A DNA stretch of 22,856 nucleotides from a virus. The position numbers and the translations under genes are program-made. The notes under the pieces are model-generated. The model was not told the origin of the DNA and made no database searches. It saw only the letters and a program-made list of their open reading frames with translations. Location of the stretch: IMG/VR virus record IMGVR_UViG_3300000553_003571, positions 1 through 22,856 of that record. One strand, written 5' to 3'. Positions 13,786-21,330 of this stretch are shown piece after piece (within the stretch, counting starts at the first letter, position 1; each line of letters opens with the position of its first letter).

Positions 13786-14151
13786 TTACAAATTGTATTT
13801 TATAGCATCAAGATAATCAGATAATGATTCAGTATTTAATTGATAATCTATTATCATACAGATGTTTCCGTAATAATTTTCTGCCTTGATGGTAAATTTT
13901 TCTACAACTAAAAAATCTTTTAAATAATTCAAAAGTTTCAGCATTTGTTTAGATGAAGGTTCAGTTAAAATTTTAAATACAAAGATAAGACTAGTAGATT
14001 TGTCGCCAGCAGGTCCACGGCACCACCTGGGTACAAGTCTATGATCTTCCATTGTAAAATTACTAAAAAATTTTTCTGCCATAATTTGAGAAAAATTCTT
14101 AATTGTAATATTTTCAGATTCAAATAGTTCCGTAAAATGATGTACTTTCAT
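13786..14151 (-). CDS. Tagged small protein (MK..FTELFE start, KYNL end)
   Basis: A 121-residue protein of unknown function. It begins MKVHHFTELFESENI, fitting the capsid-targeting pattern with a possible cut after LFE, and ends DAIKYNL. Its KYNL is coded AAA TAC AAT TTG, not the AAA TAT AAT TTA used by the other tagged genes, so the ending is conserved as protein. The body looks alpha/beta, with RLVPRWCRGPAGDKSTS (about 38-54) and an FVFKILTEPS strand. It lies downstream of the DHH gene with a 39-base gap. Confidence 0.6.
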   Translation of the reverse strand: MKVHHFTELFESENITIKNFSQIMAEKFFSNFTMEDHRLVPRWCRGPAGDKSTSLIFVFKILTEPSSKQMLKLLNYLKDFLVVEKFTIKAENYYGNICMIIDYQLNTESLSDYLDAIKYNL

Positions 14152-14190
14152 TTAATGACACTCTAATTTTTTTACAATACTTTAAATGTT

Positions 14191-15771
14191 TCATTTCTTT
14201 AAAGACCAGATTTCAACTTTTTCTTTAGATTCAGGTTTAATATATTTACCATCCACCATGTTAAACATAATTTTAAAAATTCTTTTGAATTCTTTTCTTT
14301 GTGATTTACGAACTTCAGTTGCTTCACTATCATATAATTTATCCAAACCGAATTTGTCAGTTATCATTTTAAATAATTCGGTATCTTCAATTGGTTTATT
14401 TTCTTTAAAATATAAACTAGTTAAATCAGTAGGTTTAATAACATGATCTTCAATTTCTTCAAAATGAGTTTGTAACCAAATTTCATAGATTTTTTTCATC
14501 GTAGAATCCTTAAATTTAGATGATAAATTTTTTCTTTCTAGAAAATCACCATAACCATTAATTACAATGTAATTCAAAATTTCTCTTTCGTCACTTTCAG
14601 TTCTTGCTTCATCTTCAGTTCTAACATCTTCGATATCCATCAATTTCTTATTGACTTCTTCTGGTTTTACCGTAATAGGACCGCCTTCGTCTTCATTCCA
14701 AGGCATTGTTAATCCCCATTTTACACCAGAAATATCATTGATAATTTTATTTTTGAACATATCTAAAAACCTAACACCATCATATGCCTTTATGTGACAT
14801 TTTCCAAAAATATTTGAAATCGAACCAATTCCATAATGTCCACCTGCCTTTGTTCTTTCGTCTTGATATCCTAAATATTTTTCAAAATTCTTAACTAAAC
14901 CTTCTGTATATTTTCCTAAATCACTAATTGGATTACCATCTTTATCTTTAGGTAGATCTTCTTCTTTCATATCTTTGATTTTTGATCTTAAATCAGCAAC
15001 TTGTAAAGTATTACCGTATTGTAAAAGAACAAAATTTAATTTTGGATCATCAGGAACAATACCTTTTTCTAAATCTTGACTGAAAATTGCTTTTGCTCTC
15101 AGAGCATTTGCCCAAGTACCTGATGGAACATACATTAAATTACCAATAATTTGATAAACACCTGGTTTTAATTGAAATTTGTGATTTTCTGGTTGATCTG
15201 GAATAATTCTACCATCGTCATCATATTCTTTAAATGGTAAATCATTTGCAAAAGCGTTCCAAAAATCCTCTTGTTCTTCAAATCTAATTTTATGACCATT
15301 TTCGTCAAATCCTTGATTTTTATATCCTGAACCTTTGGTCTTATGTTTCATCATTGCTAATCTTATTTTAGCATCATCAACAAATCCAGGTTCATCACCA
15401 GTTTTCCAGTTAGGATTATTTTTCGGATAAAAAATCTTAAATAAACGATAAATATTATAAATTGATGGATGTTCACAGCCATTGACAACTTCTATAAAAG
15501 TTTTATAATCTGAACGTTTTAATAATTGATTCATTGAAGCGGCAAATTTTAATTTTGCTTTAGGATCTTTTTTTATTTGATTTAAATCAAAATCTAAAAT
15601 TCCTTTAATATCCACATCATAATCAGCATATTTTGCCGAATCTATCATATCAATCCAATCTTTAGTGTCATTTGAAAATGGTACACCTAATTGAGTTGCA
15701 ATACCTTCTGCTGCTGAACCTGTTTTAGTTTTAATTGCATATCCTTTTTGAGTGAGTACTTCATTCCTCGG
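14191..15771 (-). CDS. DHH/DHHA1 phosphoesterase, C-terminal part (after frameshift)
   Basis: This frame continues the protein begun at 16111. From the junction it reads NEVLTQKGYAIKTKTGSAAE and SAKYADYDVD, matching the late DHH motifs (S-A-A-E, then an Asp), and later KAGGHYGIGSIS, the GGH signature of DHHA1 domains. An internal ATG at 15648 gives 485 residues but would omit the S-A-A-E motif, so it is not a natural start. The C-terminal 200 residues are charged, with no recognised domain. The combined enzyme would be about 640 residues. DHH/DHHA1 proteins are Mn-dependent phosphoesterases acting on oligonucleotides or nucleotide messengers. It is functional only if the frame is bypassed or the break is an error. 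Confidence 0.7.
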   Translation of the reverse strand, partial: PRNEVLTQKGYAIKTKTGSAAEGIATQLGVPFSNDTKDWIDMIDSAKYADYDVDIKGILDFDLNQIKKDPKAKLKFAASMNQLLKRSDYKTFIEVVNGCEHPSIYNIYRLFKIFYPKNNPNWKTGDEPGFVDDAKIRLAMMKHKTKGSGYKNQGFDENGHKIRFEEQEDFWNAFANDLPFKEYDDDGRIIPDQPENHKFQLKPGVYQIIGNLMYVPSGTWANALRAKAIFSQDLEKGIVPDDPKLNFVLLQYGNTLQVADLRSKIKDMKEEDLPKDKDGNPISDLGKYTEGLVKNFEKYLGYQDERTKAGGHYGIGSISNIFGKCHIKAYDGVRFLDMFKNKIINDISGVKWGLTMPWNEDEGGPITVKPEEVNKKLMDIEDVRTEDEARTESDEREILNYIVINGYGDFLERKNLSSKFKDSTMKKIYEIWLQTHFEEIEDHVIKPTDLTSLYFKENKPIEDTELFKMITDKFGLDKLYDSEATEVRKSQRKEFKRIFKIMFNMVDGKYIKPESKEKVEIWSLKK

Positions 15772-16111
15772 AAAATTGGCCGTGATGATCTACATAATAA
15801 TCCACGCCTTTACCATCTGGTAATTGTATATTTTCCGCAAAATCTAATGCAATAGTAATCAATCTTGAATCAATTTTAAATCCTTGCCATCCCTCTTGAT
15901 AATTTATAAGTCCAATTTGCTTGATTTTAAATCCATGTTCTTTCAAATAATTTTTCATTATAACTCCAGAACAAATTCCATCTAAGTCATCGTGTATTAT
16001 AAGACACACATCTTTTCCTGATTTACCTCTTTTCTTCCAATATTCCTCACTATTAGGAAGTCTTGGTGCAGACTCATTTAACACCTCTAAATATTCATTA
16101 AAATTTTTCAT
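15761..16111 (-). CDS. DHH phosphoesterase, N-terminal part, CTS-like start
   Basis: A 116-residue frame with the DHH metal motifs: HDDLDGICSG (about 40-49), ALDF (89-92) and DHH (108-110). It stops six residues after DHH, where the family always continues. The N-terminus MKNFNEYLEVLNESAPRL is the closest match here to a T4 capsid-targeting sequence, with a cut site after LNE. Removing one A from the A-run at 15772-15775 (T on the coding strand) joins it to the downstream frame. Alternatively, a +1 ribosomal shift at GAA-TGA would do so. Its start overlaps the homing endonuclease gene by 14 bases. Confidence 0.75.
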   Translation of the reverse strand: MKNFNEYLEVLNESAPRLPNSEEYWKKRGKSGKDVCLIIHDDLDGICSGVIMKNYLKEHGFKIKQIGLINYQEGWQGFKIDSRLITIALDFAENIQLPDGKGVDYYVDHHGQFSEE

Positions 16112-17195
16112 AAATTTCTTTTAATTTTTCTTCTATGTTTTCAACATAACTTATTCGTAATATTTTAATATTATTATCTTTACAATAAAGATTTTTAATC
16201 TCATCATGTTTTTTTGTAATAATAAAATTAGGCAATCCACCAAACCATTCTATTGGTTCGAAATGCTGTTTACCATCATACTCAATACATGTGTTAATAT
16301 CTGGTATATAAAAATCAAATGCTAATTTATTTTTATCTTTGCAATTTTCAAAAGTCTTTTGTTTATCAAACTTTATATTTGAATTTTTTAAAATTCTGGT
16401 TATTTTTTTTTCACCTTTACTTTCACTACAAATAGGACAACCTCTACCAAGTAAATGAGTTCTTGGTGTTTGTTCAAAAATACCATGTTCAGGACAAACA
16501 ATTTTTATTTTAGTTTTACAATTTATATAATCTACTAAAGAATAGTTATATTTATTATCATGTATAGAATTACTTCTATCAATAAAATCTTCTATTTTTA
16601 ATTTTTTACTATTATCTGCACATTTTTTACAACCGCCATCACCAAGATAATGCACATTCGGTGTTATTTCAAATTCACCATGTTTCTTACAAATCAATTT
16701 CACATTAGTTTTGCTGTTTATATAATCTACTAAAGAATACTCATATTTATCTCCGTGAATTTCTTTAGATTTTAAAATAAATTCATCTGTGTTTCTTTTT
16801 TTTGTTCCTGAGCAAATTTGACAACCAGATCCATTAAAATGTTCACTTGGTGTTTGTAAAAACATTCCATGTTCAAAACATATAATTTTAACTTTTTTAG
16901 TAATATTTTCATATTCTACTAAAGAATAATCATATTTATCACCGTGTATTTTTTTTGATTTTTCAATAAACATTCTAGTTGTCAATCTCTTTAATCCTGA
17001 GCAATCTAGACAACCATGTAACATTAAATGAGAATTTGGTGATTGTTCAAAAATACCATGTTCAGGACAAATAATTTTAACTTTAATTTTATTTCCATTA
17101 TATTCAACCAACGAATAATCATATTTATTACCATGAATCTGTTTTGCCTTGAAAATAAATTCCTCAGTAGTTAATTTGACATTATTTTTACCCAC
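16098..17195 (-). CDS. Homing-type endonuclease: four zinc-ribbon repeats plus VSR/PD-(D/E)xK nuclease
   Basis: A 365-residue protein starting at GTG 17195 immediately after the preceding stop. Four repeats of about 63 residues (10-66, 72-129, 135-193, 200-257) each read F-I-x-K-S-x-x-I-H-G-x-K-Y-x-Y-S-L-V and close with C-x-x-H-G and C-x-x-C, likely zinc-ribbon DNA-binding units. The C-terminal domain (264-365) has LAFDFYIPD (D294), CIEYDGKQHF (E305, K309) and a final helix, as in VSR-like/DUF559 nucleases of phage homing endonucleases. It probably cuts a site in related genomes lacking it. It overlaps the start of the DHH gene. The family is confident; the target site is unknown. Confidence 0.8.
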   Translation of the reverse strand: MGKNNVKLTTEEFIFKAKQIHGNKYDYSLVEYNGNKIKVKIICPEHGIFEQSPNSHLMLHGCLDCSGLKRLTTRMFIEKSKKIHGDKYDYSLVEYENITKKVKIICFEHGMFLQTPSEHFNGSGCQICSGTKKRNTDEFILKSKEIHGDKYEYSLVDYINSKTNVKLICKKHGEFEITPNVHYLGDGGCKKCADNSKKLKIEDFIDRSNSIHDNKYNYSLVDYINCKTKIKIVCPEHGIFEQTPRTHLLGRGCPICSESKGEKKITRILKNSNIKFDKQKTFENCKDKNKLAFDFYIPDINTCIEYDGKQHFEPIEWFGGLPNFIITKKHDEIKNLYCKDNNIKILRISYVENIEEKLKEIYEKF

Positions 17196-17669
17196 CTACT
17201 TTTCGTTATTTTTCTTTGCTAACAGTTTTGTTAGATCATCAATAAATTTGTTTGCATACTCTGATTTCATATTTTCTACAATAGAAAATTTAGTATTACC
17301 TTTAATTTTGATACCTTCTGTAATTTTTCTATATGTTGGATTTGTTGAATAAAATTTCAATACACCATTAACAAATCCATTAATATCTAATTTTAAATTT
17401 TCATTATATTTAACAATATGTAATTCATTATCTTTTTTTCTAATGAAATAATCAGTATCAGAATATTTAGTTTTTAATGTTTCTAAAATATCTTTTAATA
17501 TACCTTTATTGAATTTTATAATTTTTTCTTCTAAAATTTCAATATCTAAATCATAATTTTTAGGTTTTAATAGAATTTCTTCTTTTACAATATTTTGTTC
17601 TATTTTTGGTTCAGGTTTACTAGTAACTTTAGAATCATTTGCTATATCTTGATATTTTTTTAGTGACAT
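17196..17669 (-). CDS. Hypothetical protein
   Basis: A 157-residue Lys-rich protein of unknown function. It begins MSLKKYQDIANDSKVTSK; the first residues are only weakly like a capsid-targeting sequence. A disordered segment (15-35) is followed by an alpha/beta domain containing TDYFIRKKDNELHIVKYN and a C-terminal helix. It has its own GAC-type promoter and a terminator upstream, and its stop directly precedes the endonuclease GTG, so the endonuclease is probably expressed from this transcript. Confidence 0.6.
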   Translation of the reverse strand: MSLKKYQDIANDSKVTSKPEPKIEQNIVKEEILLKPKNYDLDIEILEEKIIKFNKGILKDILETLKTKYSDTDYFIRKKDNELHIVKYNENLKLDINGFVNGVLKFYSTNPTYRKITEGIKIKGNTKFSIVENMKSEYANKFIDDLTKLLAKKNNEK

Positions 17670-17685
17670 TATAGTATATTATTTT

Positions 17686-17716
17686 TCTTATATATTAATT
17701 ATAAAAAGTCATTTTT
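17686..17716 (-). promoter_or_regulatory. Promoter of the 17196-17669 gene, GAC-type
   Basis: The minus strand reads AAATGACTTTTTATAATTAATATATAAG in two parts: a GACTTTTT element and an ATTAATATATAAG core. The same pair precedes the 18575 gene. Confidence 0.5.
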
Positions 17717-17723
17717 AAAAATG

Positions 17724-17757
17724 AAAAAGAACGTAATATTTCTACCACGTTCTTTTT
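17724..17757 (-). terminator. Rho-independent terminator after the 17774 gene
   Basis: Stem AAAAAGAACGT (17724-17734) and ACGTTCTTTTT (17747-17757) with a 12-base loop and T-run. It lies just after the stop of the Gln-rich protein gene on the minus strand, and before the promoter of the next gene. Confidence 0.75.
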
Positions 17758-17773
17758 TTTAGTTCAGGCAAAA

Positions 17774-18310
17774 TTAAATTTCTTGTGCAGGAACTGCTGC
17801 AGCTGTTGCTTGTGCTTTTTGTTGACCTTGTACTTGGACTGCAGGTTTTTGAGCCTGAGAATTTTGTACAGGTTGTGCGCCTTGTGCTTGTGTAGGTTGT
17901 GCTTGTGCAGGCTGTACCTGAGTTTGTGCATTATCAACTGGTTCTTCTTGTGCTGGTTGAACTTGGGTTTGTGCTTGTCCTTGGACTTGTCCCTGTAACG
18001 GAGCCTTTTCTGAACCTGTAACAATTTCTATTGGAAGATTTTCAATATTCAAATAATTTTCATTTGCCCATTGTACTAGTCTTTCAGCTAATCTTTTTTC
18101 ACCCATTTCAGCACGAAGGTCCTTTCCAGAACTTTCTTTAACTTTCTTAATATATGAACTAATCAAAGATTTAGGAAGGTCAACATCAACACTAACACGA
18201 TAGAAATCATCAAGTAATTCAACCATTTCATTAACAGTATCTCGTCGTGATTCTAGTATGGTTGATTTCTTACCTTTGAAATCATTTAAACTGAGAATAT
18301 TCTTTGTCAT
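17774..18310 (-). CDS. Hypothetical protein with Gln/Ala/Pro-rich tail
   Basis: A 178-residue protein in two parts. Residues 1-95 are helical and begin MTKNILSLNDFKGKK, which recalls the LNNL-x-S-x-x-D-F opening of the LNNL-module proteins. Residues about 105-178 are low complexity, mostly Q, A, P and V (QVQPAQ and QAQ repeats), with many GC-richer codons than the surroundings. Such flexible tails occur in phage scaffold, decoration and assembly proteins. It is flanked by a TATATA promoter-like core upstream and a terminator downstream, so it can be a single-gene unit. The role is not known. Confidence 0.6.
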   Translation of the reverse strand: MTKNILSLNDFKGKKSTILESRRDTVNEMVELLDDFYRVSVDVDLPKSLISSYIKKVKESSGKDLRAEMGEKRLAERLVQWANENYLNIENLPIEIVTGSEKAPLQGQVQGQAQTQVQPAQEEPVDNAQTQVQPAQAQPTQAQGAQPVQNSQAQKPAVQVQGQQKAQATAAAVPAQEI

Positions 18311-18330
18311 TTTTTTCTAATTATTTTTCT

Positions 18331-18347
18331 TGTATATATAAAAATTA
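18331..18347 (-). promoter_or_regulatory. Candidate promoter of the 17774-18310 gene
   Basis: AATTTTTATATATACA on the minus strand, 21-37 bases before ATG 18310, overlapping the end of the preceding gene. It matches the core before 13177. Confidence 0.35.
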
Positions 18348-18575
18348 TCTTCTGAAATTTCTATTTTCTTTTACAACTTGTTTTGCGAGTCCATTACTAA
18401 CAGTTTTTGAATTATCAGAAACTTTTTTAATATCAACATCTTCACCTCTACCTTTTTGAGCAAGAACATCAAGTCCAGTTTCAGTTCTAGAAGTTTTTTT
18501 TGCGCCATCTGGTTTCCAATTATTATTTGTAAAATCATAGAAACTTACCAAATTGTTTAATTTATCTTTTGCCAT
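18345..18575 (-). CDS. Single-module LNNL protein
   Basis: A 76-residue protein whose first half (4-42) is a third copy of the LNNL module: DKLNNLVSFYDF, then KKTSRTETGLDVLAQKG. The two other copies are in the protein at 6437-6874, about 11.5 kb away. The second half is basic and ends KENRNFRR. It has a clear GAC-type promoter and is divergent from nadE. A shared binding role for the module is inferred. Confidence 0.6.
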   Translation of the reverse strand: MAKDKLNNLVSFYDFTNNNWKPDGAKKTSRTETGLDVLAQKGRGEDVDIKKVSDNSKTVSNGLAKQVVKENRNFRR

Positions 18576-18600
18576 AACATTTAAATTATTTTTTATTTAA

Positions 18601-18636
18601 CTTATATATTAATAAAAAAAAGTCGTTTTTTTTCAT
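18601..18636 (-). promoter_or_regulatory. Promoter of the 18345-18575 gene, GAC-type
   Basis: On the minus strand ACGACTTTTTTTTATTAATATATAAG lies about 25-50 bases before ATG 18575; its element GACTTTTT and core ATTAATATATAAG match the promoter at 17686-17716. Confidence 0.5.
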
Positions 18637-18648
18637 CGAAAATTTTAT

Positions 18649-18656
18649 TATCTTTG
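18649..18656 (+). promoter_or_regulatory. Bacteroidota-type promoter box before nadE
   Basis: TATCTTTG is an exact TAnnTTTG match, 21 bases before ATG 18678, which leaves a short AT-rich leader. It suggests that host RNA polymerase transcribes nadE, perhaps early. Confidence 0.5.
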
Positions 18657-18677
18657 CTATATATAAATAAAAAATTT

Positions 18678-20411
18678 ATGAAAATTTCACTCAATCAAAT
18701 TAATACAGTCACAGGAGACATTAAAAACAATTATCGTAAAGTATTAGAATTAACTAATAAGGCACTTTCAAATGACGCAGACATCATTGTATTTCCTGAA
18801 ACAGCATTAACAGGATATTGTGTTGGTTCATTATGGGACAATATTGATTTTATTTTTGAACAAGAAAATTGTATTAAAGAATTGATTAAATTTATACCGT
18901 TCAATAAAGCTCTCATTATTGGTTATGTCAGTTACCATGGTACAAAACCAGATGGATTTCCCTTACTATATAATAGTGTTGCTGTTATTAACAAAAACAA
19001 AATTCAAAGATATGACAAGCAATTATTAGCCAACGCTGATCATCATGAAGATAGGAAATATTTCAAACCAGGAAAAAAAACCAAAGTATTTAAACTTCAG
19101 TTAAATAATGAAATTGTAACTGTTGGTGTGCCGATCTGTGAAGATGCTTGGTATACAAATCATTTTCGTAACATTCCTAAGGAAATGGTTGATATGGGTG
19201 CAGAACTTCTTATTATTCCTAACCAATCCTATTTTTATTATGGTAAAGATTTAATTCGTCAAAAACTTTTTAGTACAATTGCTAAACAATATAATGTGCC
19301 TGTTTTAACTCTTAATTCTGTTGGTATTGGTGATATCGTTAAAAACATCATAATTTATGATGGTGGTTCAATGGTATTCAAAAAAAATGGTCAAAAAATA
19401 AGTCATTTTAAAAAATTTGAAGAACAATCAGAAATTATTGATTTTTCAGATATCAGTACTTATCAAATATATTATGAACCAAAACCTAAATTCGAAGAAA
19501 TTATTGATGCTCTTTGTTTTGAACAAAAAGAAATGTTTCGGTTATTGGGTATAAAAAAAGCACAGGTTCATATTTCAGGTGGTATTGATAGTATTATAGT
19601 TGCAGTACTTTGTATTCTTTCTATGGATAAAGAAAACTGTGTTTTTATTACAAATCCAACTTCTCTTAATAGTAAAAGTTTGAAGCTGGTTCATAAGATG
19701 ATGAAAACTCTTAAAGTTGATTTTTATACTGATGAATTAGATGGAATCGTTAATTCTTTTAAAATTGCCGATAAAAAAGCATTTGGTGAAACAACATTAA
19801 AAAATGAAGGAGAAATTGAAACTGTATTTCACGCTGTCGGAAGAACTGTTCAAGGATTAGCTGCTACTCATAGATTTGGTAGTGGAATTGTTGCAACAGG
19901 TAATCATACTGAGATTGTTCTTGGTTGGTGTAATTTTCACGACATAGGTTCAATTGGTGTACATTCAATCATCGGTGATCTAACTAAATTAGAACTTTAT
20001 CAGTTATCAAAAGTATTAAATGATAAATGTTACTCCATATATGGAGAAAATGTTATTCCTGAGGAATTATTTAATGGAAAAACATTACCCGCTGCTGATT
20101 TACCAGATAGTAAATTAGATCCTTTCGATTACTACATTCAGTCTGGATTATGTGCTGCATATATTCGTGAAAGAAAATCTAAAAGTCAATTAATAGAAGA
20201 TTTCAAAAATAAAAACTTAAATCTTGATTTCTTTCCAAAAGATGTATATGAAAAATATACAATGGAACAATTTACCAAAGAAGTTGAAATTACAATGACA
20301 AGAAGTAGAATCTCTGTATTCAAAGCCGCGCAACACGCACCAATCGTAATTTTAAGTCCTCGTAGTAGAGGATTCTCTAATCGTGAAACGATTATAAATA
20401 AATATGTTTAA
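18678..20411 (+). CDS. nadE: Glutamine-dependent NAD+ synthetase
   Basis: This 577-residue enzyme makes NAD+ from nicotinic acid adenine dinucleotide, ATP and glutamine. The N-terminal nitrilase-type glutaminase domain has the full triad: E41 (FPETALTGY), K114 (RYDKQLLANAD) and C154 (VPICEDAW). The C-terminal synthetase domain has the ATP pyrophosphatase loop SGGIDS (300-305) and later GNHTE and the AADLPDSKLDPFDYY segment. The start at ATG 18678 fits the family start (MKISLNQIN) and follows a promoter box. Length is full. In a phage it may keep up nucleotide metabolism or refill NAD+ emptied by NAD-degrading defences; the latter is inference. Followed by a small gene and folA. Confidence 0.95.
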   Translation: MKISLNQINTVTGDIKNNYRKVLELTNKALSNDADIIVFPETALTGYCVGSLWDNIDFIFEQENCIKELIKFIPFNKALIIGYVSYHGTKPDGFPLLYNSVAVINKNKIQRYDKQLLANADHHEDRKYFKPGKKTKVFKLQLNNEIVTVGVPICEDAWYTNHFRNIPKEMVDMGAELLIIPNQSYFYYGKDLIRQKLFSTIAKQYNVPVLTLNSVGIGDIVKNIIIYDGGSMVFKKNGQKISHFKKFEEQSEIIDFSDISTYQIYYEPKPKFEEIIDALCFEQKEMFRLLGIKKAQVHISGGIDSIIVAVLCILSMDKENCVFITNPTSLNSKSLKLVHKMMKTLKVDFYTDELDGIVNSFKIADKKAFGETTLKNEGEIETVFHAVGRTVQGLAATHRFGSGIVATGNHTEIVLGWCNFHDIGSIGVHSIIGDLTKLELYQLSKVLNDKCYSIYGENVIPEELFNGKTLPAADLPDSKLDPFDYYIQSGLCAAYIRERKSKSQLIEDFKNKNLNLDFFPKDVYEKYTMEQFTKEVEITMTRSRISVFKAAQHAPIVILSPRSRGFSNRETIINKYV

Positions 20412-20433
20412 ACTTTAATTAAAAACATACAAT

Positions 20434-20697
20434 ATGTCAATACTTTTAAAAAATCTAAAAGAAGGTGGATATTTTACTGTTTCATTTGATAGTTATGATC
20501 CATACAAAACAAAAGATCCAAATATTATTGAAATTCAAATTTTAATAAAATTAGAAAATTCAATAAAAATTAAAATTTTAGAAAAAAATGAAGTAAAGTG
20601 GTTTAGTAGCACTAAAATTATTCAATTTTACGACGAAATTCCAGTAAAATATTTTAGAAAAGAAAAACTTAAGAAATTAGAAGATATAGAAGAATGA
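20434..20697 (+). CDS. Small hypothetical protein with basic tail
   Basis: An 87-residue protein beginning MSILLKNLKEGGYFTVSF, with beta-rich sequence and the end YFRKEKLKKLEDIEE. That tail is the same basic motif found in the small genes at 1321-3728, 17 kb away, so it belongs to the same loose group. It lies 22 bases after nadE and 16 before folA and is probably cotranscribed with both. Function unknown. Confidence 0.6.
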   Translation: MSILLKNLKEGGYFTVSFDSYDPYKTKDPNIIEIQILIKLENSIKIKILEKNEVKWFSSTKIIQFYDEIPVKYFRKEKLKKLEDIEE

Positions 20698-20713
20698 AAA
20701 ACAACAAAATTAA

Positions 20714-21217
20714 ATGAGAATTAATATAATCGTATCAGTATCAGAAAATTGGGTTATCGGAAAAGATAATAAATTACTATGGAAATTAAGTAGTGACCTT
20801 AGAAGATTCAAAGATCTAACTATTGGTAAACCAATCATAATGGGTCAAAAAACATTTGAATCTTTACCTAAAGGTGCATTACCTAACAGAACTAATTTAG
20901 TTTTAACTCTTGATCCTGAATTTACATCGCCCAATATAATAACTGTATATAATATTGGTGATGCTTTAGAAAAAGTCAAATTTTATCACGGCAATGATTG
21001 TGAAGTATTTATAATTGGTGGTGGTATGGTCTATAAACAATTTTTTGATTATGCTGATTATATTTATCTAACAATGGTACACACAGTTATTGATGGTGAT
21101 ACTACATTTCCTGAACTTAAAGAAAATCAATGGGAAATAATATCAGAAGATTTTAAAGAAAAAGATGATAAGAATGAATATAATTGCACCTACAAAATAT
21201 ACAAAAGAAAACTGTAA
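20714..21217 (+). CDS. folA: Dihydrofolate reductase
   Basis: A 167-residue enzyme reducing dihydrofolate to tetrahydrofolate with NADPH, supporting thymidylate synthesis. Family motifs in order are WVIGKDNKLLW (13-23), D28 as the active-site acid (SSDLRRFKDLT), GKPIIMGQKTFESLP (38-52), ALPNRTN (55-61), FIIGGGMVY and the C-terminal beta strands ending TYKIYKRKL. Length is normal. T4-like phages often carry this gene with other nucleotide genes; here it follows nadE. A second gene starts inside its last 44 bases. Confidence 0.95.
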   Translation: MRINIIVSVSENWVIGKDNKLLWKLSSDLRRFKDLTIGKPIIMGQKTFESLPKGALPNRTNLVLTLDPEFTSPNIITVYNIGDALEKVKFYHGNDCEVFIIGGGMVYKQFFDYADYIYLTMVHTVIDGDTTFPELKENQWEIISEDFKEKDDKNEYNCTYKIYKRKL

Positions 21218-21330
21218 ATATACTACCTCTGTTAAAACTATTTGTGATGAAAAAATAGAAATTTACACAAATGATGTAGAAGAAATAGAAAATTGTGAAC
21301 ATAAGGCAATTACTGAAGCAATTCAACATA
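21174..21330 (+). pseudogene. 5' part of a gene interrupted by the TnpB element
   Basis: The frame begins MNIIAPTKYTKENCKYTT within the end of folA (an ATG at 21165 is also possible). It reads to EAIQH, where the element begins, and the frame then stops inside the element at 21350. Joining 21330 to 22697 keeps the frame and gives IQHNKTCLKCLSIKQREEE, with a C-x-x-C pair at the join. No family is recognised. If the join is right, the original gene was at least 105 residues and continues past the window. Confidence 0.55.

Noticed and set aside
14186-14446. Plus-strand open frame of 86 codons antisense to the DHH C-terminal part
   Set aside because: Lies wholly opposite a supported gene and has no start context or protein features.
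17783-17998. Cys/Leu-rich plus-strand open frame
   Set aside because: It is the antisense of the Gln/Ala-rich tail and has the composition expected of such a shadow.
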